Of a stretch of 64,000 nucleotides of DNA, positions 13,431 through 25,255 are shown piece by piece. Source of the stretch: Paragonimus westermani (taxonomy: Eukaryota > Platyhelminthes > Trematoda > Plagiorchiida > Troglotrematidae); the NCBI GenBank assembly GCA_008508345.1, contig QNGE01000274.1, positions 90,802 to 154,801 on the forward strand, written 5' to 3'. Under the pieces are notes generated by a model. It had not been told where the DNA came from. It saw only the letters and a list, made by a program, of their open reading frames with translations, and made no database searches. Position 1 is the first letter of the stretch. Every line of letters starts with the position of its first letter. The translations under genes and the position numbers were made by a program.

Positions 13431-14232
13431 CGTCCAACAGATCAGTTATAAGCTGGTTAATGGAGTTTCGGAAGTAATCACAATGAATGAATTTTGATAG
13501 ATTTATACGGCATTCAACTATTGTGAGTGGGAAATCGTGTTGACGATTTTAGGTTTATATCAGTTAACAAGCACCCTCAATTGCTTAATTCCAGCCTAAC
13601 CAATAAAATCATCCAACGATTCAGTGTGATTAGACGAGTGACAAGATACAATGTACACGCTGGTTTAAATGGTACTGATATTATTTAATTCGGTTTGAAT
13701 CGTTTCCCCCCACTTGCACGCTATTCACTGTAATGCCAACTCCAGTGAGTTAAACAAATCAGTAGATTTGATGGTACGCGGTCACTTCCTCATTTTTATT
13801 CGTACCCCAGCAGGATATTGTGTTTCAGCAGCAAAATCCGTATTCAGCTGACATTTGATTTTTAGAGCCGTTCAGCTGGATGGATTTCTAGATCAACAAA
13901 TGGTCATGATGAGGAGAATACATGAACCACATGATTTACTAATCAAATAAATGCGCATCTATAGACTGACAAAGGAAGTCAAAAATCATCGATTGTATAC
14001 CTGTATCCATCAGAAAATGCATGGAGCATTCCGGAATAATCCCGTTGACGTCTTGGTTTATAGATACGTAGAAACTAATAGGCTGTTGGGTAGCAAACTA
14101 GTGCGCCTATGTGTAAAAGAGGCAATTAGGGATACAGTAAAACAAGATTGTTTAGTGCGCCCAAATTAATCGGAAATCGACAAGAATTATTGCTTTTGTC
14201 AAACTTCCGTCTGTTGTACATTCATTATTTGT

Positions 14233-14262
14233 CTAATTATGTATAATTATGTTTAATTATGT
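14233..14262 (+). repeat. Short tandem repeat, TAATTATGT-type units x3
   Basis: Three consecutive imperfect units of about 9 bp (TAATTATGT, ATAATTATGT, TTAATTATGT) lie in the GPCR intron. No function is apparent. Confidence 0.6.
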
Positions 14263-16987
14263 TTGGGCTCACATTAGTTTTTCAGACAAATTACTCGAGT
14301 TGTCACAGCCAAGATTTAAGATCCGGTTCTGGAATAACTTAGAGATAAATAAGTCCTTTCTCCAGCAGTGATCTATGTACCATATTTTACACAAATAACG
14401 TTTGATACTGCCAAAGGCTTTCACCGTATGGTTCAGCTTATCGACCTCATGCTTCAGTGAGTGGATAAACCAGAAAACAGAAGTTCCCAGAATGACAGCA
14501 CATTCTGATAAATTAGCAAATGGGCTGTTTCTGTTGTTACCCGCTCTTGTACGTTACCCTTCCTTTATATGGTACATTTTCCAGTACATTATCACCAACA
14601 AAACATAGCTTTTAGCCGGTATTCAGATTGTATGGTGTTTAAGCAAATCGGGGCGAGGTAGACCAAAAGTGACACGAATCATATAAAACAAAAGTCACTC
14701 ACGTTTGATCACAGGTTTCAGGTTCAACAGTATTTCAGCAACCCTCATCAATGAAACTTGCTGGATGCGAGCGCCGTTTTTGTCATGGCTCGTTAGCGGT
14801 TACGTCTGTCCCACAACCGGGATGTAGCCCACATTCTATCTGATCACATGACAACCATAGTGACTGTTATACCATTGAACACACAGCAAGCACGGTTGAA
14901 TATTCATACACAAACCCAGCCACGATAACTTACAAGCAACTACTACGTTGCTAGATTATCTCTGATGAAGGCACCATAAAACTTTTATTGATTCCATCTA
15001 AGTCCATTATCAAGATGCTTTGTCACAATGAAGTCGCAGAAATCACTGAACTCCCTGAACCACGTTTGCCCACTGATCACTAGTCTGTGGTTTGGTTGAT
15101 ATCATTTGGGTGTAATTCACGGAGCATTTCAACTTTTCGGTCTTTTTAAACACACCGGCTGAAAGGTCCATCTGGCTGCGAAAGCAAGAAGTACGCGTGA
15201 GCCGTATTCAATGATAAACAGCCGAACTCCCACCTGCCAAAGCGTAAACATTTCTTTCAGAGTCGTTTTTCAGTAATAGTACAATCAAACTGGGGCTAGT
15301 GACCCAAATATCTTTTGACAAATGTCTTTTGACACCATGCCTCTGGCGATCAAACTGCATTTTCATAGGAAGCGGTTTTCAGAAGACGCTTTGAACGTGA
15401 CACCGGTCGCTACCAATTCAGCTGACATAGGCTAGAGTACGTTTTTAAAAGTTTCAAGCATCGGATAATGGAGTTTACGTAACGGAAATGTCAGACCTGT
15501 TGTGAGAAAATTTCTGTTTTTCACTGGGTAATTTATGCTAAATTCCGCTGGTGGTTTCAAATCGCAAACTGGCATCTGTGCTCTAGGAGGAATGACGTTA
15601 GTCTACCCAGAACAATAATTGTGTGCAACAGCAAAGTAGGGTGGCATGGGTGTTACGTTTGAAACCACCCCTCATTTGACGGCACAAGTCGAAATGATGC
15701 ATCCACATATGTAGATTGGATTGGTTTCTTTCTGTCCGGTACACTGTCTTTGATGGCAGGAAGTGTCAAGCTGTGTCCCAGTTGAAACCCATCGGTTGGG
15801 CGTGGCGTGTGTGAATGTCAAGCGTTTGAACACGCGGTAATACACAGCAGAAAACTCCGTACGACCCTCAACTGATCGGAGTATAACGAGCAAGCCTAGG
15901 GGGTGAGCAAACTGTTAAAATATTTTACTTATTTTAACTAGCCCGATACTGAACCCATTTCTGAATCTCATAGTGCTAGTGGAACTTGAAGCTAAATACT
16001 GTTCTGTGATCGATCCCAAAAACATTAACCCATATGGCACAGACATTTTCTGTTGAAGTCACTCAGAATTCGAAAATTGCCGGAGTGGGTTGACATCACA
16101 CTGAGAGTAGTGGGCCTGAAAGGAAATTCATGTACACAGTATGTGTAGAAGGTCTGAGAATGCTTAAGAGTGTAATGTGGTGAACCTGCCTAAAAGTCGA
16201 GTCATGCTAATTTCCAAATCCACAAAAATAAGCGAAAACTTTGAACACAATTGCAGGCATGCATCTTATTCCCAAAGACCGAGTCATCTGTTGTCCGTTA
16301 ACCGTAAATCTTCTTTTGTTAAGCAGCACCGTGAGTGAAGCTCCGTTTTTGGACACTCAGCATCTTCATCCCGACTGCAGGTTTGTTGGACCTTCTGGGT
16401 CTTAAACTAAAAACTGAACTGAACTACCTGAAATGAGCAATCACTCATTTTGATAGATTTATCGGCAAAACTTCACAGGTGATAGTTGGTGTCTGAGCAT
16501 CTTTCTTCTGATGTGAAATTCCAAGGGGCTTCTTTGTTAATTTTCATGAAGCTGAGAGAGAAAATGCCCCCAAAAGTGGCAATACTAGCATTACACTCAC
16601 TTCATTATTGTGTCGTCAAAAACAGGTTACCTGTAGACCTGCAGTTTGACAAAACCTCCTATTGGCTCTAAGCGCCATATATGTAATCCATGTCCAACTT
16701 GATTATCTGTTGCTATCAAAGATTCATACTACCTTGATACATTTGAGAAGAAAATGACTGCGAGGGATCAGTGCACAGTAATTATAACATGCACATCAAG
16801 CCACCCGATAACGGAGCTAGTACAATAATCACAGACAGACAAATATATGGAGACAAAATGTTACCAGTATTATCGGGTGGTACAAACTTCAGTCGCACGG
16901 TGGACAACAGGGATTAGACGTTAGAAATCGAGGACAGACCAGTGAATACTGTGAGAAGATTTAATAACCAGGCTCAACTTAGTCGGA

Positions 16988-17530
16988 CTGTGATTCAATG
17001 CTTCAATGCCTATTCAATGTGTAGCTGTCAGTGAATGGTGTGCTCTACCGAGAGACGAATAGCATGATATTGGGATACTTGTTCGGAAATCGCCTGGCCG
17101 ATATATTCAATGGAATGGTTGGACGCACGCGGTTCAGTCTAACCTCGGCCGGTTCTCTCAATATTGTCAATACGTAGACGATACATTTATCACCATTAGC
17201 TTTGACGTTAATCTGTGCACAGCATACGACACATTCAATCGCGCCAACCGGTCAGGTAGATTTATGCTTGGGAAAGAGATTGAAAACCACATGGCCCTCC
17301 AGGATGTTCATGTATGCTAGCAAATGCACAGCAATATTCACCGCAGAATCAACCGAAAGAATACGCGGACAGTTCAGCGCACAAGTTTCCACAGTTTTAC
17401 ATCCCCATTGGCACACCTAGAGAAAATTTGTTTGGACCCTACACCTCCCATTGCCTACAATGCACGAACCGTCTGAACTTCACCTGCTTATCTGCCCGAT
17501 TAACATGTTATCACGTTATGGTCAGCTATA
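16988..17530 (+). pseudogene. Penelope-like element reverse-transcriptase relic
   Basis: The + strand shows ordered PLE reverse-transcriptase motifs in shifting frames. First comes NGVLYRET followed by LFGNRLADIFNGMV (family pattern NG.YRQ.DG..MGSPLG..LADIF). After a frameshift comes the catalytic box CQYVDDTF at about 17164-17187, then RSGRFMLGKEIENHMALQDVHV (family pattern P.IRFT.E.E....PFLDV). After a stop comes RKNTRTVQRTSFHSFTS (family pattern RK.TWTGQY..F.SF.P). Motif order and spacing match the family, so the call rests on several motifs together. At least one frameshift and several stops make it dead. No GIY-YIG endonuclease part is recognised downstream. It lies sense in the GPCR intron. 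Confidence 0.75.
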
Positions 17531-20500
17531 GTCTGTACCATAGGTCAGCCTGAAGTAGACAAGGCACAAATTCCAACAACTTTAAGCCTTTCAAACAAAG
17601 AGCTGCCTTGTTCTCTCTGTGACAGAGCAAAAAACTATGCACTAACGATGCAATTCATTGCAAACCAAAGTGTTTAAAGCAAGCTTTTGGAAAACGACTA
17701 TCCGGATAGATTCACCTAAAAAAATACAAGGGCTAATAAAGTGACTTTCTAGGTGACGACCTTGGAGAAGATCCTCCTTACCGCTTCTCCCTATAAAGAC
17801 TTCATTCACAGAACTGTTTATTTGTAGTCTACAAAAGGTACGTCGTTGGGTGTTTCCAAAAGCCACGCCTTTCTAATAGTTCACAATTTGTCTACTTATG
17901 CCTGTTCGTCTGAGGGGCAAATTGTCTACCGATATTCAACGTATGTTTGTGTAATCATTCACCTGCTGTTATACAGCAAGGCATAGTGGCTTTGCGGTAA
18001 AAGCAGCTGTTCAAAAGGGTAAGAGATCATCAATCGGCCTGGTTAAGAACTGCAGCAATGAAACGATAACCGGTTCAACTGTTGCCCACTCGGCAGACAT
18101 GAACTGTACGGTTAAGCCAACCGAGTGGTTTGAGGTCGTCCAGCAAACAACTGTATTTACGATTACCCAATAGACGTTACACGAAATCATTTGCAAGCAG
18201 TCAGCCTTAATAGTGAATAGGGAAAATGTGAGCGCAGTTTTGCTTTCATTCGAGACATGGATACAGGCTTAAAACTTATTATTATAGGAGACGACAGAAT
18301 GTTTTCTCACTTTTATACGATTTACAGTGACAGCTAACAAAACGTCTGGTAGCTAGCTTTGCATATCAATGTGTTTAACGATTTCAGTGTTATCGTCCTG
18401 TGAATGTCATCTCACTTGTTGATTTCACTTATGCTTGGCGATTTGCAACAAACTGTTTACTGACATTAACATTTTCCGTTATAATGTCCACCTGTATGTA
18501 ACTTCTTATAAAAGTAACATTGATTCCAATTTCTTCAGGTTCATGCACTTGGTGCGCACAAGGTGCAGTAATCGCATCTGAAAATTACCTAACCATTACT
18601 GTTGTCATGATAAAGAATTGTACAAATATACCTAGTGTGTTCATTTTTTTCCAGTTAACAACATCGTGATAATTGAACAACTTCAGTTAATTCATCGCGC
18701 TCAATTCGTTTACGATCAAAATAACAGGTTTCTAGAGCACTTGTAGAAATTTTATTAAGTTCAATTTTGCTCTCTGAACTACCACCCTTTCACAATAACA
18801 TCACTTCCACAAATCTGAGGCACCTATCTCTGTCAAATAAATTCTGAGTTTCAGTATAATTAAGTTTGTTTCGTTATTTTGACAAATCAATCAGATGCGT
18901 ATTTTTATCTTAGCAAGGTAAGATAGATTTTGTTTCCATGGATACCGAAGGAGGCAATATGCCTTAGGTTTTTATCCTGCAATTATGTAGACTGTACAAG
19001 AAGCTCTAATTAGCGGAAAAGTTAAAATTGGCGTAACCAAACAAAGAACAGCACGAGGTAGATATCTGCATATTCCAATCGACACTGAAACTCTGTTCCA
19101 TCTTCATGAAGATATATCTCAAACTAACGACCACCTCACAATGACCCCATTTGTAGAACTAATGCCAACTGAATAATAGAAGCACAATATCCCAAGGTCA
19201 CTTCCTAACATTTGCAGTGACCAATATGTTGATCCCCAAAAGTGATGAGTACCGTGTTGTTTTCTTCGGATTCGTTCTCACGTTTTCATTTATTTTTCGC
19301 ATCGATGTCACGTTGTTGATCCTGGTGATCTCAGACCTCGCCAGGAACAGTCATAGTTATATAAAGCAGACAACGGTATTTGCCACACAGCCGGAAGCAT
19401 AAGAAGGACCACATACAATGCACTCTAAGAAAGCAAATATCAATTCGGTTTGGTTGTCCTGTGTCCAATATGCCACGCTTTGAACAGATATCAAATTATG
19501 ATTTAGATCAGAAGAAGAACTGTTGTAATCCCACCCCACCCAATCTAGACAATAATAACAACGAACATGAGTATGACTTCTTATAACAGTTTTCCATGGT
19601 TATTCACCATTCTCTTTCGGATGTTGTTACACTGGTGAGCCATGTACTACAAAATACACTGTTAATAGCTAGATCTACCACGACTGAATTGCGGCACCTT
19701 AAACGTTCTGTCAAACAGATGACGTTCATTTGGAACGGAAAACGTAATAAATTTGACTTTGATAGACTCCATTGCTCAGGAAGGCTGCTTGCTACCTCCA
19801 CACCAATGAAACACAAATGCCAGGTGAACTGAAACAGAGAAGAAATAGAACCTATGTGGAATGCAATGCTTGGAATCAATACAAAGTCCACATAAACTCC
19901 TATTAGTTACTGTGGACCGGATTAAATGAAGCATCAGTGGTTTCTCAACACATTTTCAAGAAGATACAATTTATTACGCGAGCTGAGATTAATTTCTCCG
20001 AAAATTGTTGTATGCCCCTGAGTTATAATTTGCTGTCAACCCGCTTGTGTGGACAGATACAGTCCATCTCCGAACGCCTGTTCTTACTAGCTATGATCTA
20101 AACAGCTCAGAATGGCGTTTGTAATGCTGATATGTCGGTTTGAAGGTGAATATCAAGAGGCATTAACAACACTATAGCCACTTTTAATGGTTACCGAAAT
20201 GCAGGCCGGATGAGATTCATGTCTCATCTAGAGAGCCTGTATAGGTAAGGAGCATCGTATGAATCTGTCAAGTCACAGAGCTCTACAGCCTCCTGAAGCA
20301 AACGATATGGATTTTCAGATTTTGCCGACGTCTGGCTTAGCAGATTTCTCGAATAAAAGTAACTGAACGCTTAACTGGAATGCCAAATGTGTCTCTAGTA
20401 GAGTAGTGTATTCAAAGGGGACTATCTATTTGACGGCCAAATTGCATTTAAAGGATACTCAAACGGCTGACTAGTTCATTTTGCTGGCAAACTCCTAATA

Positions 20501-21710
20501 GCAATAACGACTGAAAACCGGTGATTTCAAACCCACAATTGGTCAGTAAGACCATAAATAACCGACAGACCTGGGAGGAACAGGAAATACACATCAGCTC
20601 ACAGCATGCACACGATTCAAAATTCGATACTGAGACTAGATAAGAGTTGGGACGGCCGTCTTCTTTTCACACTAAACGTTTGGTCCAATATCATTTTACA
20701 GTTACTTTAACATCCTGCCAGTTGTACAAGAAGTTTTGGTCTGTACGCAAACTGGACCAGATTAACACTGTTTCACCCTTGGCGCTTCTCAGCGTTCACA
20801 TCCATCTTGCGTTTTTCACACATGTCCTCATCGATCAAAACGTTTTCACACACCTGGTAGATTTTTCTGCAAAGTTAGCTGTTATCCGTCTGAAAGTTTA
20901 TCTGCAAACAGTGAACACCTAACGCCGTTGTGCATTGTTCGCGTATGAAATCAGTTAGCCTTTTTCTTCGGTTTCGTTTCATCTTCAACAACGCTGCTTC
21001 TTGTTATGGACTCCTGCCGTTTTAACCTTTGTTTTGTAAACACAAGTTGGTTGTAGTCTAAGAAGAGCTATCCCAATTGAGTTTCTCCCATCAAACAGCG
21101 TCAGCTACAAAGAAAAACCATTTTAACCGCCTTTCTACATGAGGTTCATCTCATTGGATGTGTTTGGCTGGTCAGCTTGGTGACAGACAGCTAAACCCTT
21201 TGCACAAGTTATCTTATGAATTGAGAATCAGATACGGTATACTTAGGCGCCTGGCTATTAGTGATTTCATGGAGGGATTCACTATCATCATTAGGTTGTC
21301 ACTAAGAGTGTATGTCGTGGGTGAATAAGGTTCCTTAATGGAGTACACCTTTGAACAAAAGAGAATCCCTGTGAGCATTTACAAAATGTTCGTGGTGAGT
21401 TGCTCAAAAATGAGATAAATTGGACTTACAGAGAGTTGATTTCCAAGTACGATCTTCATCAAATGTCCATAAGAATACGGTTCACTAGTTTTTAGCGACC
21501 TAGTCAACATTTCAGGATATACACTGTGTCTACTAGCACCGAGCCACCCTCCATCCAAGTCACTGAGACCTGATTGGGTTATTTTTCATTAGTGTAACAC
21601 AGCAACTAAGTGTTTCAAGTATTACTTTCATTTTACTGACAATGGACTGTTAATCCCTAATCGTTATATTACTAATATTTTGAAGCTTTCATTTCTTTTC
21701 ATATTAACAG

Positions 21711-22376
21711 ACCCCGGCCGCTATCAGTCATTTCAGTTGGGGGCTTATTCCATTAGATGATACAAAGAAAATGCCATGGTATTTGTTGAACGAGATTGGA
21801 AACTTATTGGTCGTCATCAATTCAGGAATCAACCTAGTGCTCTACTATCTATTCAGCAGACGTTTCCGAAGACATTTCATCCAACTGTTTTGTCCTTACA
21901 GACTAATCCATGACAACGGCTATCATTGTGTGTACGTGCCACGTTGGATTGTGGACAATTGGGATAACGAAATTTCCGATCATGCTGGATCCATCTTCGA
22001 AGCTGGACTCCCACCACTAAGCCATACGCTGAACGCCCGACTCGCCGCCTATCATCGGCGTCAAAGCTTCGCAGGTCTGGCTCGGCCAAGTATTATAGAT
22101 TTACCCGGGAAGCCCGTTGTGAGTATTAGGGTATCTAATCCACGGGTGGATCGAATGTCACGTTATGAGCTTCGCCCGAGTGCATCTGTTGCACGATTGA
22201 GTCAAGTAGAAACGAGTTTCATCAAGTGCGGCAAAACAAAAACACAACGTGGGTCAATAAGTAGCGAGACGCGTTCGCTAGGAATGAGCGAAAGGCCATC
22301 GCTTTCTAACGGACGAAGTCTGAAGATGATCGAATACACAGTTGACCAGTATAGCAACAAAACGGTTGATACCTAA
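21711..22376 (+). CDS. Terminal exon of the class A GPCR (end of TM6, TM7, helix 8, C-tail)
   Basis: The exon follows the acceptor at 21710 in phase 0 and runs 221 codons to TAA at 22374. Residues 1-2 (TP) complete the TM6 pattern F-L-I-C-Q-T-P begun in the previous exon, so the usual toggle tryptophan of CW.P is glutamine here. TM7 is about residues 24-46. NPxxY is replaced by NLVLY at 41-45, as in several neuropeptide receptors that lack the proline. Helix 8 is FSRRFRRHF, followed by a CP that may be palmitoylated. The remaining 155 or so residues are a hydrophilic Arg/Ser-rich cytoplasmic tail with many possible phosphorylation sites. The two exons give 396 residues; with the missing N-terminal part the receptor would be roughly 500 residues or slightly more. 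Confidence 0.88.
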   Translation, partial: TPAAISHFSWGLIPLDDTKKMPWYLLNEIGNLLVVINSGINLVLYYLFSRRFRRHFIQLFCPYRLIHDNGYHCVYVPRWIVDNWDNEISDHAGSIFEAGLPPLSHTLNARLAAYHRRQSFAGLARPSIIDLPGKPVVSIRVSNPRVDRMSRYELRPSASVARLSQVETSFIKCGKTKTQRGSISSETRSLGMSERPSLSNGRSLKMIEYTVDQYSNKTVDT

Positions 22377-22660
22377 GTAAAACTGAAGTGTGTGTAAGAT
22401 TTCTACGACATGCTTTTTCCTGTGCGTGCAACACACATTACGTAATGAAGACTAAACTTGTTTAATAATAGCTTTTTAATCTTGAGCAACTTGGAAACAT
22501 GACAAGGACAAATTTGCTGTTGCATATATTTTGTACATAAACGTGAGAAAGCGTTTTACTGATTAATTTACCCGCACACATAATTGTACATAACAATGGT
22601 CACCAGGTGATTATGTAATACCTGCCCAGTCTGGTAAAAATAAAGAAATTTAGAAAGTAG
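22377..22660 (+). other. GPCR 3' untranslated region
   Basis: AT-rich sequence after the TAA stop, ending shortly after the AATAAA hexamer at 22639. No second stop-free domain or intron signal is visible, so this is the likely transcript end. Confidence 0.6.
22639..22644 (+). promoter_or_regulatory. Polyadenylation signal AATAAA
   Basis: A canonical hexamer 263 bp after the GPCR stop codon, in an AT-rich context. Other AATAAA sequences occur by chance in this AT-rich DNA, so position is the main support. Confidence 0.55.
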
Positions 22661-24289
22661 AATTGTTTTTCATATAACATGTATTTACAGATTTTACTCA
22701 TGTGTGCAAATGAACAAGTTCACTTCTTATAGACCCGTATTTCAGTAACCGTTGACGAACAAAGTCGTAAGTGGTTGACCGTTTTTGCAATTGGAATACA
22801 GAAAGCTTAATTAGATTTAGTGTACTGAATATGGAAGGTGGAAAATTTGTAGCGTAAACATCAAACCGTCATCTACTAAGTATATTTATTAATAAAACTT
22901 TAGCTCACTTAATACAGCCTGATCGTCTTTTGATTCCAATATTGTTGGAGAGATAAACAAGCATTTTTCATTAGCTATTCAAAAATTAGAACATGGTGCT
23001 GATTTCGCATTGCATATGACCAGACAAGTTTTGCGATATCCTTCTGAATGCACATGCTGGAACGTTGGTATGTACGTAACATATACAATGGAAGTCGAGT
23101 TCCAGTGTTAGTAATAATACGCACGTCGAATATTTGGCCTACACGGTTCCGGCGTAGGTATGGTAGCTATGTTATATTGATCGTTACCAAGCTTGTCGTG
23201 AAGGGTTGCTGTTTAATTTCTTGGCTTCACTGTGGACAATGAGTGGGTAGCAGGTACGGTCTGGTTTGCATTGTTACACAATGGCTTAGCCGGTCAATAA
23301 CAATACTGACGTGGCTTCTGATAGCCAAGGTTTGTTGTTCAAACACAATGCAATCAGTCCAATCGGCTGCCCTTCAGGTTTCAGGCGGATACAGGATGGA
23401 CCATTGAAAGTGGAGCGACAAATTGAAGCGATATCTAATTATTTTGACTCCAATAAAGTTGATGACTTAAATTAGCGAAATGTTACTAAGAGACGCTCAT
23501 GCGTACAATCAGTCAATTTTACATTTTTGCGCCGAATATGATCCGGAAGTTAGCGCACAGTAGAAGCTTCCGTTGTACACTGACTAAGACCCGAAGTTCA
23601 TGCACCGTGTTACTAAAGGATTTATCTTTGGTGTGCAAAATTCAATCCGCTGGTTGGCTCACTAGTGTGCTGCGTACAAAATTAATATGTCGATAATGTT
23701 TGAAAACATCAAATCAAGCCTTATCACTGCTAAGACTTACATTCCAGCCACAGGTAGGATCTTGAAATGCTCAGCAGCTGGTGTTCGAATTTAGCCAAAT
23801 TTCTTGAGAACAGTTATTTTTCAGTCAAAATCTGCCGTGCGTGGTTTATTTGTCTTTTGCAAGGAGTTGGGGATCAAGCTCAATGCTTGTGAGGCTTACG
23901 TGACAAGCATGCTGACACGATTTGACAGAAAATTGGCATAAAAAATGGGTCCCTTCGATTGAGATTTGTTTTAAATTGCCTCCACTAGCCACCGTCAGCA
24001 GAGTGCAAATTTCTAGACCGAATGGAACAAAAGTTCGTGCTTAATCTTAACGAGTTTGTGAGTCTCGATTATACCCATCCAGAAAGTGAAGTTATATTGA
24101 GCTCAAGTACTCCCATTTACGAAATATAACAGAAGGAGCGATCCAGCAACCGTCGAGGTTGTTGGATTCCCGTACACCGGATTTTTACTCTGAGGTCACC
24201 ATAAAATTAGATGGTATGAGTGGAGACCAAGGGATCATGGATAAAAAGACATCACGTAAAACACAGGATAAGCAATGAAAAGACCTGCC
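22661..24289. other. Intergenic stretch, nothing recognised
   Basis: I see only short open frames without motifs and no RNA gene. Confidence 0.5.
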
Positions 24290-24560
24290 TGATTTATTTA
24301 TTTGGTGGCTGAAAAAATGCATTCGTGTAGGCCGAATGATGAAGAACAGTTTAAAAGCTTTCGGAACAAAAATTAAAAAACTGTTGCGTAACACGCACCT
24401 TCGTTTACGGGTTGTGTATTGCACACATTCGGAAATTGAAGAGAAGGTTTCAACGGCAAGAAAATGAGCGACCAGAAACGACTTCTGGAATCATATATAT
24501 GCACTATCTGAGATGTGCTGCAGATATCAGGCTGCCGGCGTCCCCTGAAGATTGACGATT
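24290..24560 (+). pseudogene. Possible Penelope-like element linker fragment (doubtful)
   Basis: One + frame reads LKAFGTKIKKLLRNTHLRLRV then VYCTHSEI. This resembles the segment between the reverse transcriptase and the GIY-YIG domain of PLEs (a basic helix followed by LR.VY.T). Further on, SGIIYMH is reminiscent of the start of a GIY-YIG domain. No catalytic residue is preserved and the match is short, so this could be chance. It is listed because other PLE debris lies within 2.5 kb on the same strand. Confidence 0.25.
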
Positions 24561-24840
24561 TGTAGCATCATTGTTTCACTTCCCTCGTTGCATCAGCTAA
24601 CCGCGGTTATGAAAATGCTTGATGACTTTCCGACCCTAAACGAAGTGGTCCTAGTTATTGGACTTCAACAGCAATGAAATAGTGTATAGGCTATATAACG
24701 GAAAAATAATTAGCTGCACTCTGGTCAATGGTGAAGCCACCTGGTAGTTGGAATATGTTCAGAAAACCATTGGTGCTAGATTACAGCAGTGAGTTAAATA
24801 AAATTCTGTTCCACAGAATCAAATATGATTTTCACATAGA

Positions 24841-24895
24841 TTGAACATCACCCACAAATGATCGCCGCTGTCGCACTACCACACTTTCCAGTTGG
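24841..24895 (+). repeat. Short dispersed repeat, copy A
   Basis: TTGAACATCACCCACAAATG and the following CGCCGCTG...ACTACCACACTTTCCA recur in diverged form at 34519-34575. Two copies are too few to classify the element. Confidence 0.45.
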
Positions 24896-25104
24896 CACAT
24901 ACTGCTCATTGATAATCGAAATACTGCTAAAATATTAATGATTTCTGTTATTTCAACTTGGAAAGAAGTCCCGGTCGAGGGGTTATCGAGTGGAATGAAC
25001 AGGACAATTATTGTGTCTCCTCTCGAAACAGTCAGGCAACCTGATCACTGCTCACAAGCGAAAGTGGTTGAACGTTTAAATTTATAGTTTGGTCGTGTCT
25101 AATG

Positions 25105-25255
25105 TGAGGTCAGTGGCGCAGTGCTCAACATCGTTGCCTCACGAAAGCGTGGCCGGAGTTCAATTCTCAGCCATAAAAGGGATACATACTAATGATGAGC
25201 TCTAATGAGAGCGAAAATCGCGTCTAGTATTTCTTTCTGAAAGGGACCAGCTAGA
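25105..25255 (+). repeat. tRNA-derived SINE carrying a type I hammerhead ribozyme motif
   Basis: The head looks like a pol III internal promoter. TGGCGCAGTGC at 25114 fits the tRNA A box, and GAGTTCAATTCT at 25156 fits the B box, 42 bp later as in a tRNA. Directly downstream is a hammerhead fold, followed by a segment (CTGAAAGGGACCAGC) shared with three other copies in the window (GAAAGAGGCTGGC). Schistosome SINE-like elements combine a pol III promoter with a hammerhead in just this order, which is established knowledge. That this repeat belongs to the same class is inference from architecture. The exact 5' and 3' limits are not defined, and no poly(A) or target-site duplication is seen. Confidence 0.65.
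25186..25230 (+). ncRNA. Hammerhead ribozyme, type I, near complete (likely inactive)
   Basis: Helix I is ATACTA (25186-25191) paired with TAGTAT (25225-25230), perfectly complementary. The core is ATGATGA (25192-25198), the consensus CTGATGA with C3 changed to A. Helix II is GCTCT/AGAGC with an AATG loop (25199-25212), perfect over 5 bp. Then comes GAAA (25213-25216), a very short helix III, and GTC (25222-25224) at the cleavage position. Every element is in the right order and spacing. The C3 substitution hits an essential catalytic position, and position 15.2 is A rather than C, so this copy is probably not self-cleaving. Paired copies at 41293 and 50589 keep GAAAC-TCGA-GT, the likely ancestral helix III. 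Confidence 0.75.

Larger units (their letters stand above)
2433..21710 (+). other. 19.3-kb phase-0 GPCR intron
   Basis: The donor is GTCAGT at 2433 and the acceptor is the TTTCTTTTCATATTAACAG tract ending at 21710. Joining the flanking exons in phase 0 restores the TM6 pattern F..C.TP. Contents recognised are the 301-bp inverted repeat near 2.7-3.9 kb, an (AAC)6 tract near 10.3 kb, the LINE relic and assembly gap near 12.6-13.4 kb, a short TAATTATGT tandem near 14.2 kb and the PLE reverse-transcriptase relic near 17 kb. Elsewhere in this intron I see no gene. Open frames there are short and carry no recognisable motif. Confidence 0.8.

Noticed and set aside
16801..16880. 11-bp perfect inverted repeat CCACCCGATAA / TTATCGGGTGG
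   Set aside because: Too short, with a 58-bp spacer, to distinguish from chance in 64 kb.
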